Shown piece by piece: positions 42,224-50,920 of a DNA stretch of 64,000 nucleotides (positions are counted from its first letter, which is position 1; each line of letters opens with the position of its first letter). The stretch lies in NCBI GenBank assembly GCA_036832975.1, contig DAITQM010000015.1:1-64000 (forward strand). The letters run 5' to 3'. Below the pieces are notes generated by a model. It was not told where the DNA came from and ran no database searches. It saw only the letters and a program-made list of their open reading frames with translations. Source of the DNA: DAITQM01 sp036832975. Its GTDB lineage: Bacteria; Pseudomonadota; Gammaproteobacteria; Xanthomonadales; Wenzhouxiangellaceae. The position numbers and the translations under genes are program-made.

Positions 42224-44662
42224 TCAAGACGCCGGTCGCCGGTCGCCGAGTGTGGTCTCGAACAGCTTCAGAATCCGCCGGTATTCGTCGAGCCAGCTCG
42301 CGGCGTGGATAAAGCCGTGCGGGTCAAGCGGGTAGGAGGCCAGTTCCCAGTTTTCTTTTTCCAACTCGATCAGCCGTTGCGCCAGACGCACCGAATCCTG
42401 GTAAAACACGTTGTCGTCGAGCATGCCGTGGGCGATCAGCAGATGGCCTTGGAGTCCCGCGGCGTATTCGATGGGCGAACTGCTGCGATAGGCCTGCGGA
42501 TCGCGTTCTGGCGTATTGAGTATCCGCGAGGTATAGCCGTGGTTGTAATGCGCCCAGTCGGTGACCGGCCGGAGTGCGGCGCCGGCCTTGAACGTTTCCG
42601 GGGCGCGGAACAGCGCCATCAGCGTCATGAAGCCGCCGTAGGAGCCGCCGTAGACCCCGATCCGCCCGGCGTCGGCGCCCTGCACATCGAGCAGCCACTG
42701 GACGCCGTCGAGTAGATCTTCAAGTTCGGGGTGCCCCATGCGGCGGTAGATCGCACCGCGCCAGTTGCGGCCGTACCCTTTGCTGGCGCGGTAATCCATA
42801 TCGAGCACGTGATAGCCGCGGGCGGTCAGCAGATTGTGGAACATCTGCTCGCGGAAATAATATGGAAAGCGGTGGTGGGTGTTTTGCGTGTAACCGGCGC
42901 CGTGGACGAACAACACCGCCGGGCGCGGCCCCGGGCCCGTGCGCGCCGGATAGAACTTGGACCAGATCGGCTGCGGCGCGCCGTGGGTCGAAGGTACGGC
43001 GACGTATTCCGGCGCCTGCCAGTCGATGGCGCGGTACTGCGCCGTACGGGTATCGGTCAGCGCTTGCACCTCGCCGCCCGCGGCCGGTAACAGGGCGAGT
43101 TGCATCGGCAGATAACTCGACGAATAACGGATCAACAGTTGCCTGCCGGCGGCGTTGAGCACGAAATCCTCGACCCCTTTGAGTTCGGTCAGGCGGCGCA
43201 GCGTATCGTCTTCGAGATCGAGGCGGTAGAGGTCGTATTCGGTGGGCTGGGCGCGGTTGCTGAGCAGGTAAAAAACGTCGCTGCCCGGCGCCCGCTCGGG
43301 GGCCATCACCTCGAAGTCGCCTTCGGTCCTCTGCCGCGCCCGGCCGCGTTCGGCATCGACGGTGTAGAAATGGCTGTAACCGCTTTCCTCGGACAAAAAC
43401 CACAAGGTGCGATCGTCGTTCAGCCAGCCGAAATCGTTGAAATCCCAGTTGATCCAGGCGTCGTCGTGCAGCCGGTGGCGCGCCTTGAGTTTTGCGTCGC
43501 CGGGAGCGGCGACCGCCAGCCAGCGGTCCTTGTTGTCGATGGATTGCATTTCGACGGCAAGATAAGTCCCCGCCCGGTTCCATTCGAGATCCATGACGAT
43601 CAGGCCGCGCGGTTCGTCTCGTTCAGCCGGTTTGTTCGCCGTCTTTCGAGCTGTGCTTTGCGCCGTCGTTTGCTGCTCGAGAAACGCCAGGGGGTTGGCG
43701 GCGATGCCGGGCAGGTCCGCAACGTCCAATTCATGTTTGACGCGCTTTTCGAGATCGAGCAGCCAGAGCCGTTGCGGCGCCGGTGCCTGGCGTCCGACCC
43801 GGGTGCGGACGTCCTCGATTTCGACGTAACCCGACACCGTGACGTAGTTCGGCATCTTGCCGCTGGGTCCCCGGTCGGCGCCGGCTTTTTGGACGACCAG
43901 AGCTAACCAGCGGCCGTCGGGCGACAGGTTGCTCGCCCGGCCCAAACCCGCGGCGTCGTCGCCGGGGCCGCCGGCCGGCAGCCATTCGCCGCCGAGGTAC
44001 CACGGGGTCGCCGGCCGGCCCGGGTCGGCGGCGGCGGTTGCGGCCTGCGCGGCAGCCGCGCTCTTAGCGTCTTTCTCTTTCTCGGCCAGCGTCGTGAACA
44101 GCCGCAACTGGGTTTTTGCCAGCTCGTCCTCAGGTGCGGCCAGGGGGTCTTCTTTGAATTGCAGATTTGTCAATTGCCGGGCGTAACCGGCATCCAGATC
44201 GTAGGACCACCATTGGCCGCCGTTGAAATAGTGCACGGCGCGGCCGGTGGCATCGAAAGCCGCGGCCGATTCGGTGCCGGCGCTGCCGGTCAGGCGCCGC
44301 AGGCGGCCGGTCGCGAGGTCGCGGAGCAGCACATCGCCGTCGCGTTCGAATACCGCGGCGGTGTGCGTCGCATTGAAAACCGGTTGCGGTCCGTCGATGG
44401 TCGCCAGCGCCGCGGGATCGAGCACTTCGTCGGTGCCGTCGGACAAGGCGATCTGGTGCGTGTCGCGCAGGGTCTCGCCGGTTCGCTTGACACGGTAATA
44501 CACCGCCGCACCGTCGAGCGCCCACCAGGCGCTTTCGACCGGCGGGCCGATCCAGTCCGGGTCGGCCATCATCGTTGTCAGATCGGGCACCTCGGCCGCC
44601 GCCAGCGAAACGCTGAACAATATCGGCAGCCAGGCCATGTGGGGGCGGGGCACGAGGGTCAT
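42224..44662 (-). CDS. S9 family prolyl oligopeptidase/DPP IV-like serine peptidase
   Basis: A 812-residue exported peptidase. Signal peptide near residues 9-24 (MAWLPILFSVSLAAAE, starting at M9). An N-terminal beta-propeller spans about 40-560, followed by the alpha/beta-hydrolase domain. The catalytic Ser is S674 (GGSYGGF), Asp lies in GMLDDN and His in DPHGFIHA. Cleaves peptides probably after Pro or Ala, likely in the periplasm. ATG 44662 has GGAG 9 bp upstream. Related secreted peptidases of types M14, M1 and S8 lie nearby. Confidence 0.9.
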   Translation of the reverse strand: MTLVPRPHMAWLPILFSVSLAAAEVPDLTTMMADPDWIGPPVESAWWALDGAAVYYRVKRTGETLRDTHQIALSDGTDEVLDPAALATIDGPQPVFNATHTAAVFERDGDVLLRDLATGRLRRLTGSAGTESAAAFDATGRAVHYFNGGQWWSYDLDAGYARQLTNLQFKEDPLAAPEDELAKTQLRLFTTLAEKEKDAKSAAAAQAATAAADPGRPATPWYLGGEWLPAGGPGDDAAGLGRASNLSPDGRWLALVVQKAGADRGPSGKMPNYVTVSGYVEIEDVRTRVGRQAPAPQRLWLLDLEKRVKHELDVADLPGIAANPLAFLEQQTTAQSTARKTANKPAERDEPRGLIVMDLEWNRAGTYLAVEMQSIDNKDRWLAVAAPGDAKLKARHRLHDDAWINWDFNDFGWLNDDRTLWFLSEESGYSHFYTVDAERGRARQRTEGDFEVMAPERAPGSDVFYLLSNRAQPTEYDLYRLDLEDDTLRRLTELKGVEDFVLNAAGRQLLIRYSSSYLPMQLALLPAAGGEVQALTDTRTAQYRAIDWQAPEYVAVPSTHGAPQPIWSKFYPARTGPGPRPAVLFVHGAGYTQNTHHRFPYYFREQMFHNLLTARGYHVLDMDYRASKGYGRNWRGAIYRRMGHPELEDLLDGVQWLLDVQGADAGRIGVYGGSYGGFMTLMALFRAPETFKAGAALRPVTDWAHYNHGYTSRILNTPERDPQAYRSSSPIEYAAGLQGHLLIAHGMLDDNVFYQDSVRLAQRLIELEKENWELASYPLDPHGFIHAASWLDEYRRILKLFETTLGDRRPAS

Positions 44663-44717
44663 CGGGGAACTCCGGTCAGCAGGCAACGCGCCGTAGTGTA
44701 CCGCGCGGCGTCTCACA

Positions 44718-44749
44718 ACCCCAGGATGGCGTTTTTCAACAACCGGTTA
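44718..44749. repeat. Truncated family B element
   Basis: CCAGGATGGCG followed by TTTTTCAACAACC and GGTTA, the right half of the family B minimal element. The TTA at 44747-44749, on the minus strand, is the stop codon TAA of the lipoprotein gene. The left half is missing. Confidence 0.85.
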
Positions 44750-45508
44750 GAGTCGGTTCGAAGTCTTATCGATGGTATCGACTCGATGCGACGTCTCATC
44801 CGGCGGTGCCGCGAGCATCGCCCGGCGCGCTTCGCTTTGGGCTTTCATGCGGCGCAGCATTTCCGGCAAGTCGCGTTTGAGCGCGCGGCGCTCGCTGCGC
44901 CTCGGCACATACCAGCCGGCCTCGATGCTTGCCTGGTACACCAGCCGGGTCGCTGCCTCGTCGAGCGCGCAAAATGACCAGCGCGCTTCGAGGCGGCGCA
45001 GGTTCCCCTCGACCAGTTCGACGTCGATGCGGTCGGGCAGATGGTACTGGGCGCGGAAAATGAAATCGGCGCCGGGCAACAGCCAGTAACGCTTGATTTT
45101 GTGGCGCGTAACGTCGAAGTCCGGGCCGTTGTCGAGCACCTTGCACAGGCGCAAGCCGGGCATGTAGCGGAACGCCTCGCCGCAATCGGTCAGCGTTTCG
45201 CGGACCAGTGTCCGCGGCGCGGCGATGTCGATCGCGGCACGCACTTCGAAGCCGCCGCCGTTGAGCGCGCGAATGGCATAGTCGGCGAGCCCGGCGGGTC
45301 GTGGTGAAGGTGGCGGGCGGCTTGGTTCATCGTTTTCGGCGCCGTTTTTGGGCTGGGCGGTGGGCGCTTCGTCTTCAGCCGGCGGTGCGGCTTTGGTCTG
45401 CGTTCCGCAGACGGGCGGCGGCGCGAAAATGGGTTCCGGATCCGCCGCACTGGTGGTGCAGGAGATGAGCCATACGAAGGGCAGGATGAGAAGCTGTCTC
45501 ATCTTCAT
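44747..45508 (-). CDS. Lipoprotein with SRPBCC-like domain
   Basis: A 253-residue predicted lipoprotein: MKMRQLLILPFVWLISC with a lipobox-like LISC (C17). A Pro/Glu-rich spacer follows (about 30-75). The rest is SRPBCC-like: VRAAIDIAAPRTLVRETLTDCGEAF (strand and helix entry), YHLPDRIDVELVE and WSFCALDEAATRLVYQASIEAGWYVPR. A lipid or hydrophobic ligand is inferred from the fold. The last codon and stop are inside the truncated repeat. ATG 45508 or 45502 are both possible. Confidence 0.72.
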   Translation of the reverse strand: MKMRQLLILPFVWLISCTTSAADPEPIFAPPPVCGTQTKAAPPAEDEAPTAQPKNGAENDEPSRPPPSPRPAGLADYAIRALNGGGFEVRAAIDIAAPRTLVRETLTDCGEAFRYMPGLRLCKVLDNGPDFDVTRHKIKRYWLLPGADFIFRAQYHLPDRIDVELVEGNLRRLEARWSFCALDEAATRLVYQASIEAGWYVPRRSERRALKRDLPEMLRRMKAQSEARRAMLAAPPDETSHRVDTIDKTSNRL

Positions 45509-45599
45509 TTCGAAGACAGCGTCAAGCGGAAGTTCCTTACCGCCGGCCATGGGTCGAGCGCGGTTTCGGCCGCCGGTGTCCGGCGTCCGCTGGGCCCGA

Positions 45600-46100
45600 T
45601 CAGGCCCGCGCCGCCGCGCGACGCATCGGTCGGCGGGTTTTGGGTGAGCGGCATTTCCGGCACTCGCCGTACACTTCGATCACCTGCTTGCGCGGCGCGA
45701 AGTCTTCGCGTTTGGCGGCGTCGCGGACGCTGCCGGCGATATTGCCGGCCGGCACCTCGGTGACCTGAGCGCAGCGTTCGCAGATCAAAAACTGTCCGCT
45801 GTGGCCGATCGCGTGGCGGTCGTCGGGCTGGACACAACAGATGTAGGCGTTGAGGGATTCGAGGCGGTGGATGAAATGGTGGGCGAGCAGAAAATCGAGC
45901 GCCCGGTAGACCGTCGGTGGCGCCGATGACGACGTCCGGCGCCGGCCGAGCCGTTCGAGCAGGTCGTAAGCCTTGACCGGTCCGCCGGCGGCGGCAACCA
46001 GTTGCAGCACCTCGCGGCGGAGCGGAGTCAGCCGCAAGCCGCGCTCGGCGCAGCGCCGTTCGACGAGCGTGATGATCTGAGCGGATTTCACAACGGGCAT
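45600..46100 (-). CDS. zur: Fur-family zinc-uptake regulator, Zur-like
   Basis: A 166-residue Fur-family metalloregulator. The N-terminal winged helix (about 14-80) holds LTPLRREVLQLV and SSSAPPTVYRALDFL. The C-terminal metal domain shows DDRHAIGHSGQFLICERC and the second pair ECRKC, the structural zinc site. The lack of the Fur-type His-rich metal segment and the Zur-like HAIGHSGQFLIC favour Zur, but Fur or Per cannot be ruled out. ATG 46100 fits; the ORF continues upstream through repeat B copy 3 as an artefact. Confidence 0.8.
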   Translation of the reverse strand: MPVVKSAQIITLVERRCAERGLRLTPLRREVLQLVAAAGGPVKAYDLLERLGRRRTSSSAPPTVYRALDFLLAHHFIHRLESLNAYICCVQPDDRHAIGHSGQFLICERCAQVTEVPAGNIAGSVRDAAKREDFAPRKQVIEVYGECRKCRSPKTRRPMRRAAARA

Positions 46101-46109
46101 TTTACGCCC

Positions 46110-46266
46110 TAGCAGGCTGTTGAAAAACAGCCTGCTAATCCGGGCCACGGATGGTCCGGCGAAATCAGGCGCTCCTTAGCGGCTGATTTCGGGAGCGCAG
46201 CGAAAGTCGCGCCTTTCGCAAGCGACGTTGAAAAACGCCAGGATGGCGTTTTTCAACAACCTGCCA
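46110..46266 (+). repeat. Five-hairpin element, family B, copy 3
   Basis: About 157 bp lying 9 bp upstream of the zur start and 47 bp downstream of the pckG stop. Same five-hairpin order as 17380-17535. Loops on the plus strand carry CGGA (hairpin 2, CCACGGATGG) and AGGA (hairpin 5, CCAGGATGG). Ends TAGCAGG and CCTGCCA. Confidence 0.92.
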
Positions 46267-46313
46267 GGGCTGGGCGGTTGGGGGGAAAGCCGCGGTTGGG
46301 ATTTCCGTTCGCT

Positions 46314-48074
46314 TCAGTGCGCCGGCAGCCCCTGGCGCAGTGTTGCCAGACGGTCGAGCAGTGCGTCCGGCACCCGCAGGCCGTATTGCGCCAGATGGCG
46401 GCCGATCGCGGCGAATTCTTCCTGCCAGGCCGCCGGGTCGATGTTGAGCAGTCGGTCGATGGTGCCGGCCGGCAGATCGAGACCGGCGGTCTGCAAGGCG
46501 CCGGCCGCCGGCACGTGCCCGACCGGGGTGGATTGCGCTGCGGCGGACCCGCGGCAGCGGCCGATGATCCATTCCAGGACCCGGAGGTTCTCGCCAAAGC
46601 CGGGCCATAGAAAGCGGCCGTTGTCATCTTTGCGGAACCAGTTCACCTGATAGATTCCCGGCGGCCGGCTGAGACGCTCGCCGACAGCGAGCCAGTGCGC
46701 CCAGTAATCGCCGAAGTGGTAGCCGCAAAACGGTTGCATTGCCATCGGGTCGCGGCGCACCACACCGACCTCGCCGGTCGCCGCGGCGGTGGTTTCCGAG
46801 GCCATGCCGGCACCGAGCAGCACGCCGTGCGTCCAATCGCCGGCTTCGAGCACGAGCGGCGCCAGCGCCGCGCGCCGGCCGCCGAACAGAATGGCACTGA
46901 GCGGCACGCCGCCCGGATCTTCGGCGCGGGAATCGTAACTGGGGCATTGCTTGATCGACACCGTAAAGCGGGAGTTGGGGTGGGCCGCCGGGCCGCTGCC
47001 GGGCGAGTACGGCCGGCCTTGCCAGTCGTATGCCGGCGCGCCTTCGTCCAGCCCTTCCCACCACGGCCGGCCGTCGGCGGTCAGCGCGGTATTGGTGAAG
47101 ATCGTGTCATGGTGCAACATCGACACGGCGTTGGGATTAGTCCGGCTGCCGGTGCCGGGCGCGACACCGAAAAACCCGGCCTCGGGATTGATCGCCCACA
47201 GCCGTCCGTCGTCGCCGGGATGCAACCAGACGATGTCGTCGCCTAAGGTGTGGATTTTCCAACCGCGGTAGGCGGCCGGCGGGACCAGCATCGCCAGGTT
47301 GGTTTTGCCGCAGGCCGAGGGGAAGGCGCCGGCGATGTAGTGCACCTCGCCGTCCGGCGATTCGACGCCCATCAGCAGCATGTGCTCGGCGAGCCAGCCC
47401 TCGTCGCGTGCCTGCCAGCTCGCGATTCTGAGGGCGTGACATTTTTTGCCGAGCAAGGCATTGCCGCCGTAGCCCGAGCCGAAGCTCATGATTTCGCGGC
47501 TTTCGGGGAAATGGACGATAAACCGCCGTTTGGGGTCGAGCGTGCCGGTCGAATGGATGCCGCGGACGAATGCCGCGCCGGCTTCGATCCGCCGCCGGGC
47601 GGCGTCGCCCACCCGGGTCATCAGATACATGTTGGCCACAACGTAGGGGCTGTCGGTCAATTCGACACCGTAGCGCGCATACGGTGAGCCTTCCGGGCCC
47701 ATGCAGTACGGGACGACGTACAGTGTCCGGCGGCGCATGCAGCCGGCGAACAGGGCGGTCATCATGGCCCGCATCTCGCCGGGCTCGCGCCAGTAGTTGT
47801 TGGGCCCGGCGTCCTCGGCGCGGCGGGTGCAGATGAACGTCAGGTGTTCGACGCGGGCCACGTCATTGGGATCCGAGCGGTGCAGGAAACAACGCGGGTG
47901 GGTATCCGGATTCAGTGCGAGCAACGTGCCGGCCGCCGTCATTTCGGCGGTCAGGGCGGCGAATTCCTCAGCCGAGCCGTTGCACCAGTGGACGCGCTCG
48001 GGCTGCGTGTGCGATGCCACCTCGTCGACCCAGCGGGCGAGCGTCGGAGTTCGATTCGTGCGTCGATCGTCCAC
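46314..48074 (-). CDS. pckG: Phosphoenolpyruvate carboxykinase (GTP)
   Basis: Converts oxaloacetate and GTP to phosphoenolpyruvate, GDP and CO2, the entry to gluconeogenesis. The 586-residue length is that of GTP-type enzymes. The P-loop with reactive Cys is FPSACGKTNLAM, and other conserved parts are SFGSGYGGNALLGKK, LGDDIVWLH and RDPMAMQPFCGYHFGDYWAHW. GTG 48074 follows GGAGG. Lies alone between zur (minus) and mtgA (minus). Confidence 0.95.
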   Translation of the reverse strand: MDDRRTNRTPTLARWVDEVASHTQPERVHWCNGSAEEFAALTAEMTAAGTLLALNPDTHPRCFLHRSDPNDVARVEHLTFICTRRAEDAGPNNYWREPGEMRAMMTALFAGCMRRRTLYVVPYCMGPEGSPYARYGVELTDSPYVVANMYLMTRVGDAARRRIEAGAAFVRGIHSTGTLDPKRRFIVHFPESREIMSFGSGYGGNALLGKKCHALRIASWQARDEGWLAEHMLLMGVESPDGEVHYIAGAFPSACGKTNLAMLVPPAAYRGWKIHTLGDDIVWLHPGDDGRLWAINPEAGFFGVAPGTGSRTNPNAVSMLHHDTIFTNTALTADGRPWWEGLDEGAPAYDWQGRPYSPGSGPAAHPNSRFTVSIKQCPSYDSRAEDPGGVPLSAILFGGRRAALAPLVLEAGDWTHGVLLGAGMASETTAAATGEVGVVRRDPMAMQPFCGYHFGDYWAHWLAVGERLSRPPGIYQVNWFRKDDNGRFLWPGFGENLRVLEWIIGRCRGSAAAQSTPVGHVPAAGALQTAGLDLPAGTIDRLLNIDPAAWQEEFAAIGRHLAQYGLRVPDALLDRLATLRQGLPAH

Positions 48075-48267
48075 AGTGTCATCCTCCGGGAGGCGGGCCG
48101 AAAAGAACGCATCATAACCAAACCGCCGGCGGCGTTTTCACCTGTTGCCGATGACTGCTGCCGATGACGGTCCCGGTTCTGCTGGCTTGCGCCTGTCTGT
48201 CGTGCCGGCACAGGCGGGCGGGAATGGTGGGGGCTGGGGTGCGTTTGATTGATTGGGGTGAGCCGGG

Positions 48268-48972
48268 TTATTGGAGCGCGGCCAGCCAGCCGGGTCCGAG
48301 GTGGCGCATCTGGGCTTCGATCCAGGCCGCCCGGCGGCGATGGTAGGGGCTCGGGTCGGCCGGGTTGTAACGTCTCGGACTCGGCAGGACAGCGGCGAGC
48401 AGAGCGGCCTGGTGGCTCGTCAGATGCCGGGCGCTGGTTCCGAAATAGCGGTGGGCCGCAGCTTCGGCGCCGTATATCCCCGGGCCGAATTCGACGATAT
48501 TGAGATAGATCTCGAGTATCCGCCGTTTGGGTAGCGCCGCTTCGAGGAGCACCGTCAACCCCGCTTCGAGGCTCTTGCGGAAATAGCCGCCACCCGGCCA
48601 CAAAAACAGGTTCTTCGCGACCTGTTGGCTGATCGTCGAAGCGCCGCGCCGCCGCCGCTGGTCGGCGATGGCGTTGGAAATGGCGTCGATATCGAAGCCG
48701 TGGTGTTGAACGAAACGCTGGTCCTCGGCGGCGACGGCGGCCAAGCGGAGCGCTGGGGAGATGTCCGGCCAATCGACCCAGCGGTAATCCACCGGTTCGA
48801 TCGGCGATTGCAGCATAAACGAGGTGACCGGCGGCGGCAGCCAGCGTAAGGCGACGATGACGAGCGCCGTGGCGAGCCAGGGCAGGGCCAGAATCCACAC
48901 GAGCCGGCGCCGCCAGCGGAGGCGGCTCGAATGTGGCGGTCTTCGCCGCCGGCGGGAACGGGCTTGAAGCAT
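48268..48972 (-). CDS. mtgA: Monofunctional peptidoglycan glycosyltransferase
   Basis: GT51 transglycosylase of 234 residues that polymerises lipid II glycan chains at the inner membrane. An Arg-rich cytoplasmic start is followed by one membrane helix (about 27-45). Catalytic motifs are EDQRFVQHHGFD (first Glu) and RRRGASTISQQVAKNLFLWP, then RRILEIYLNIVEFGPGIYGAEAAA. ATG 48972 is used; ATG 49002 adds ten residues and is possible. It lies divergent from the M14 peptidase gene (70 bp between). Confidence 0.92.
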   Translation of the reverse strand: MLQARSRRRRRPPHSSRLRWRRRLVWILALPWLATALVIVALRWLPPPVTSFMLQSPIEPVDYRWVDWPDISPALRLAAVAAEDQRFVQHHGFDIDAISNAIADQRRRRGASTISQQVAKNLFLWPGGGYFRKSLEAGLTVLLEAALPKRRILEIYLNIVEFGPGIYGAEAAAHRYFGTSARHLTSHQAALLAAVLPSPRRYNPADPSPYHRRRAAWIEAQMRHLGPGWLAALQ

Positions 48973-49042
48973 AGACTGTCGATCATGCGACGGGTGCAAC
49001 ATGATAGCCTGACGCATTTGTGCCACCGACCAGGAATCCCTG

Positions 49043-50902
49043 ATGTTCGATTTTTTCACGTCCGATTTTTTTTCGCCCCTCCGCCGCTTCCTTCGCCCCG
49101 CCACGCTGGCGGCCGCCGTGGTTGTCTCGGCTGTGCACTTTACGGCCTCGGCCGCCGATGACCTTGCCTTGCCGCCGGTGCGGCCGTGGAACGGCGCCAG
49201 CGAAAGGCTGCTTGCCCCGCCCGAGGATCCGTGGATCACGCCAGCGGAAACGAGTGGCCTGACCACGACGCCGCGGTACACCGAAACCATGGCCTGGCTC
49301 GAGCGGCTGGCCGCGGCTTTTCCCGAATTGAACGTGGTGTCGATCGGCCGGAGTGCGGAGGGCCGTGAGATCCGGATGGCGATCGCCGATCGGGACGGAC
49401 TCACCGATCCGGAAAAGATCGCCGCCTCCGGCCGCGCCGTCGTCCTGGCGCACGGCGGCATCCACGCCGGAGAAATCGACGGCAAGGACGCCGGATTGAT
49501 GCTGCTCCGCGACCTGACCGCCGAGCGCCGGCAGGCCGCCTTGCTCGACAAGGCGACTTGGCTTTTCGTTCCGATCCTCAACGTCGATGGCCACGAGCGT
49601 TTCACTGCCTACGGCCGCGTCAACCAGCGCGGGCCGGAGGAGATGGGCTGGCGGACGAACGGCCGCAACCTGAACCTGAACCGCGATTTCGCCAAGCTCG
49701 AAACGGAGGAGATCGGCGCCCTGGTGCGCACCGTCAATCTCTGGCAGCCCGACCTGTACCTCGACCTGCACGTTACCGACGGCGCCGATTACCAATACGA
49801 CATCACTTACGGCTGGAACGGCCCGCACGGCTGGTCGCCGCACATCGCCGATTGGCTCGATCAACGTCTCCGGCCGGCGGTCAACGCCGCGCTTAGCGGT
49901 GCCGGGCACATCCCCGGTCCGCTGATCTTTGCCGCCAACGGCCGCGACATGGCCGACGGCATGCTGAGTTGGACGGCCGGACCGCGCTTTTCCAACGGTT
50001 GGGGCGACGCCCGCCACCTGCCGTCGATCCTGGTCGAAAACCATTCTTTGAAACCGTACCGCCAGCGCGTCCTCGGCACCTACGTGCTGCTTGCCGAAGT
50101 ATTGCGCATCGCCGGTGACGAGCGCCAGGCTCTGCGCCAGGCAGTGACCGCCGATCGCTATGCCGAGCGCGCGACTGTGCCGTTGACTTTCGCCGCGGGC
50201 GAGGCGGGTGGCGAGATCGATTTTCTCGGGATTCGGTCGCGTCTCGAACTCTCACCCATCAGCGGCCAACCGGAGGTGCGCTGGAGCGGTGAGCCGGTCA
50301 GCGAGCGGATTCCGCTGAAAATCATGGATCAGCCGGTGGTGGCGGCCGGCGTGCCGGATTTTTACTACATCCCGCCCGCCTGGTATCCGCTCGCCGACAA
50401 ACTGCGCCAGCAGGGGATTGTGGTCGATGTGCTCGATGCACCGCGCCGGCTCAAAGTCGAACGTTACCGCCTGCCCGAGGCGGCGCTCGATACCGCCAAC
50501 ACGCCGTTCGAGGGCCGGGCGCGGTATAGCGCCGGGATGCCGCAACTGGAAACAGCGAGCGTCGAACTGCCGGCCGGATCTTTTCGCATCGACACCCGCC
50601 AATCGCTCGGCACGCTCGCGGCGCTGCTCCTCGAACCGGCGTCGCCCGACAGTTTTTTCCAATGGGGTTATCTGGCCGAAATTCTCCAGCCGACTGAATA
50701 CTTCGAGCGTTATGCGATGGAACCGGAGGCCGAACGGATGCTCGCCGCCGACGAAGCGCTCCGCGAACGCTTCCAACAAAAACTGCTCGCCGATCCCGGC
50801 TTCGCCGCCGACCCCGTCGCCCGGCTGCACTGGTTCTACGAACAAACCCCGTATTTCGACCAGCGTTACCGGCTCTATCCGGTATATCGTGCCGGCGATT
50901 GA
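49043..50902 (+). CDS. M14-family zinc carboxypeptidase, exported
   Basis: A 619-residue exported metallopeptidase with a signal peptide (hydrophobic about 17-35, cleaved near TASA). The zinc ligands H141 and E144 (GIHAGEIDGKD) and H243 (YLDLHVTDG) are present. The catalytic Glu is probably in ILVENHSLKPYRQRV. The long C-terminal region (about 400-619) is extra to the core fold. Releases C-terminal amino acids from peptides, probably in the periplasm or outside; specificity unknown. Confidence 0.88.
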   Translation: MFDFFTSDFFSPLRRFLRPATLAAAVVVSAVHFTASAADDLALPPVRPWNGASERLLAPPEDPWITPAETSGLTTTPRYTETMAWLERLAAAFPELNVVSIGRSAEGREIRMAIADRDGLTDPEKIAASGRAVVLAHGGIHAGEIDGKDAGLMLLRDLTAERRQAALLDKATWLFVPILNVDGHERFTAYGRVNQRGPEEMGWRTNGRNLNLNRDFAKLETEEIGALVRTVNLWQPDLYLDLHVTDGADYQYDITYGWNGPHGWSPHIADWLDQRLRPAVNAALSGAGHIPGPLIFAANGRDMADGMLSWTAGPRFSNGWGDARHLPSILVENHSLKPYRQRVLGTYVLLAEVLRIAGDERQALRQAVTADRYAERATVPLTFAAGEAGGEIDFLGIRSRLELSPISGQPEVRWSGEPVSERIPLKIMDQPVVAAGVPDFYYIPPAWYPLADKLRQQGIVVDVLDAPRRLKVERYRLPEAALDTANTPFEGRARYSAGMPQLETASVELPAGSFRIDTRQSLGTLAALLLEPASPDSFFQWGYLAEILQPTEYFERYAMEPEAERMLAADEALRERFQQKLLADPGFAADPVARLHWFYEQTPYFDQRYRLYPVYRAGD

Positions 50903-50920
50903 TCGCTGCTAACCACTGGG

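Noticed and set aside
46101..46148. N-terminal extension MARISRLFFNSLL of zur
   Set aside because: The same peptide appears on the minus strand at other repeat B ends (for example near 17418). It is repeat sequence read in frame, not a conserved protein part.
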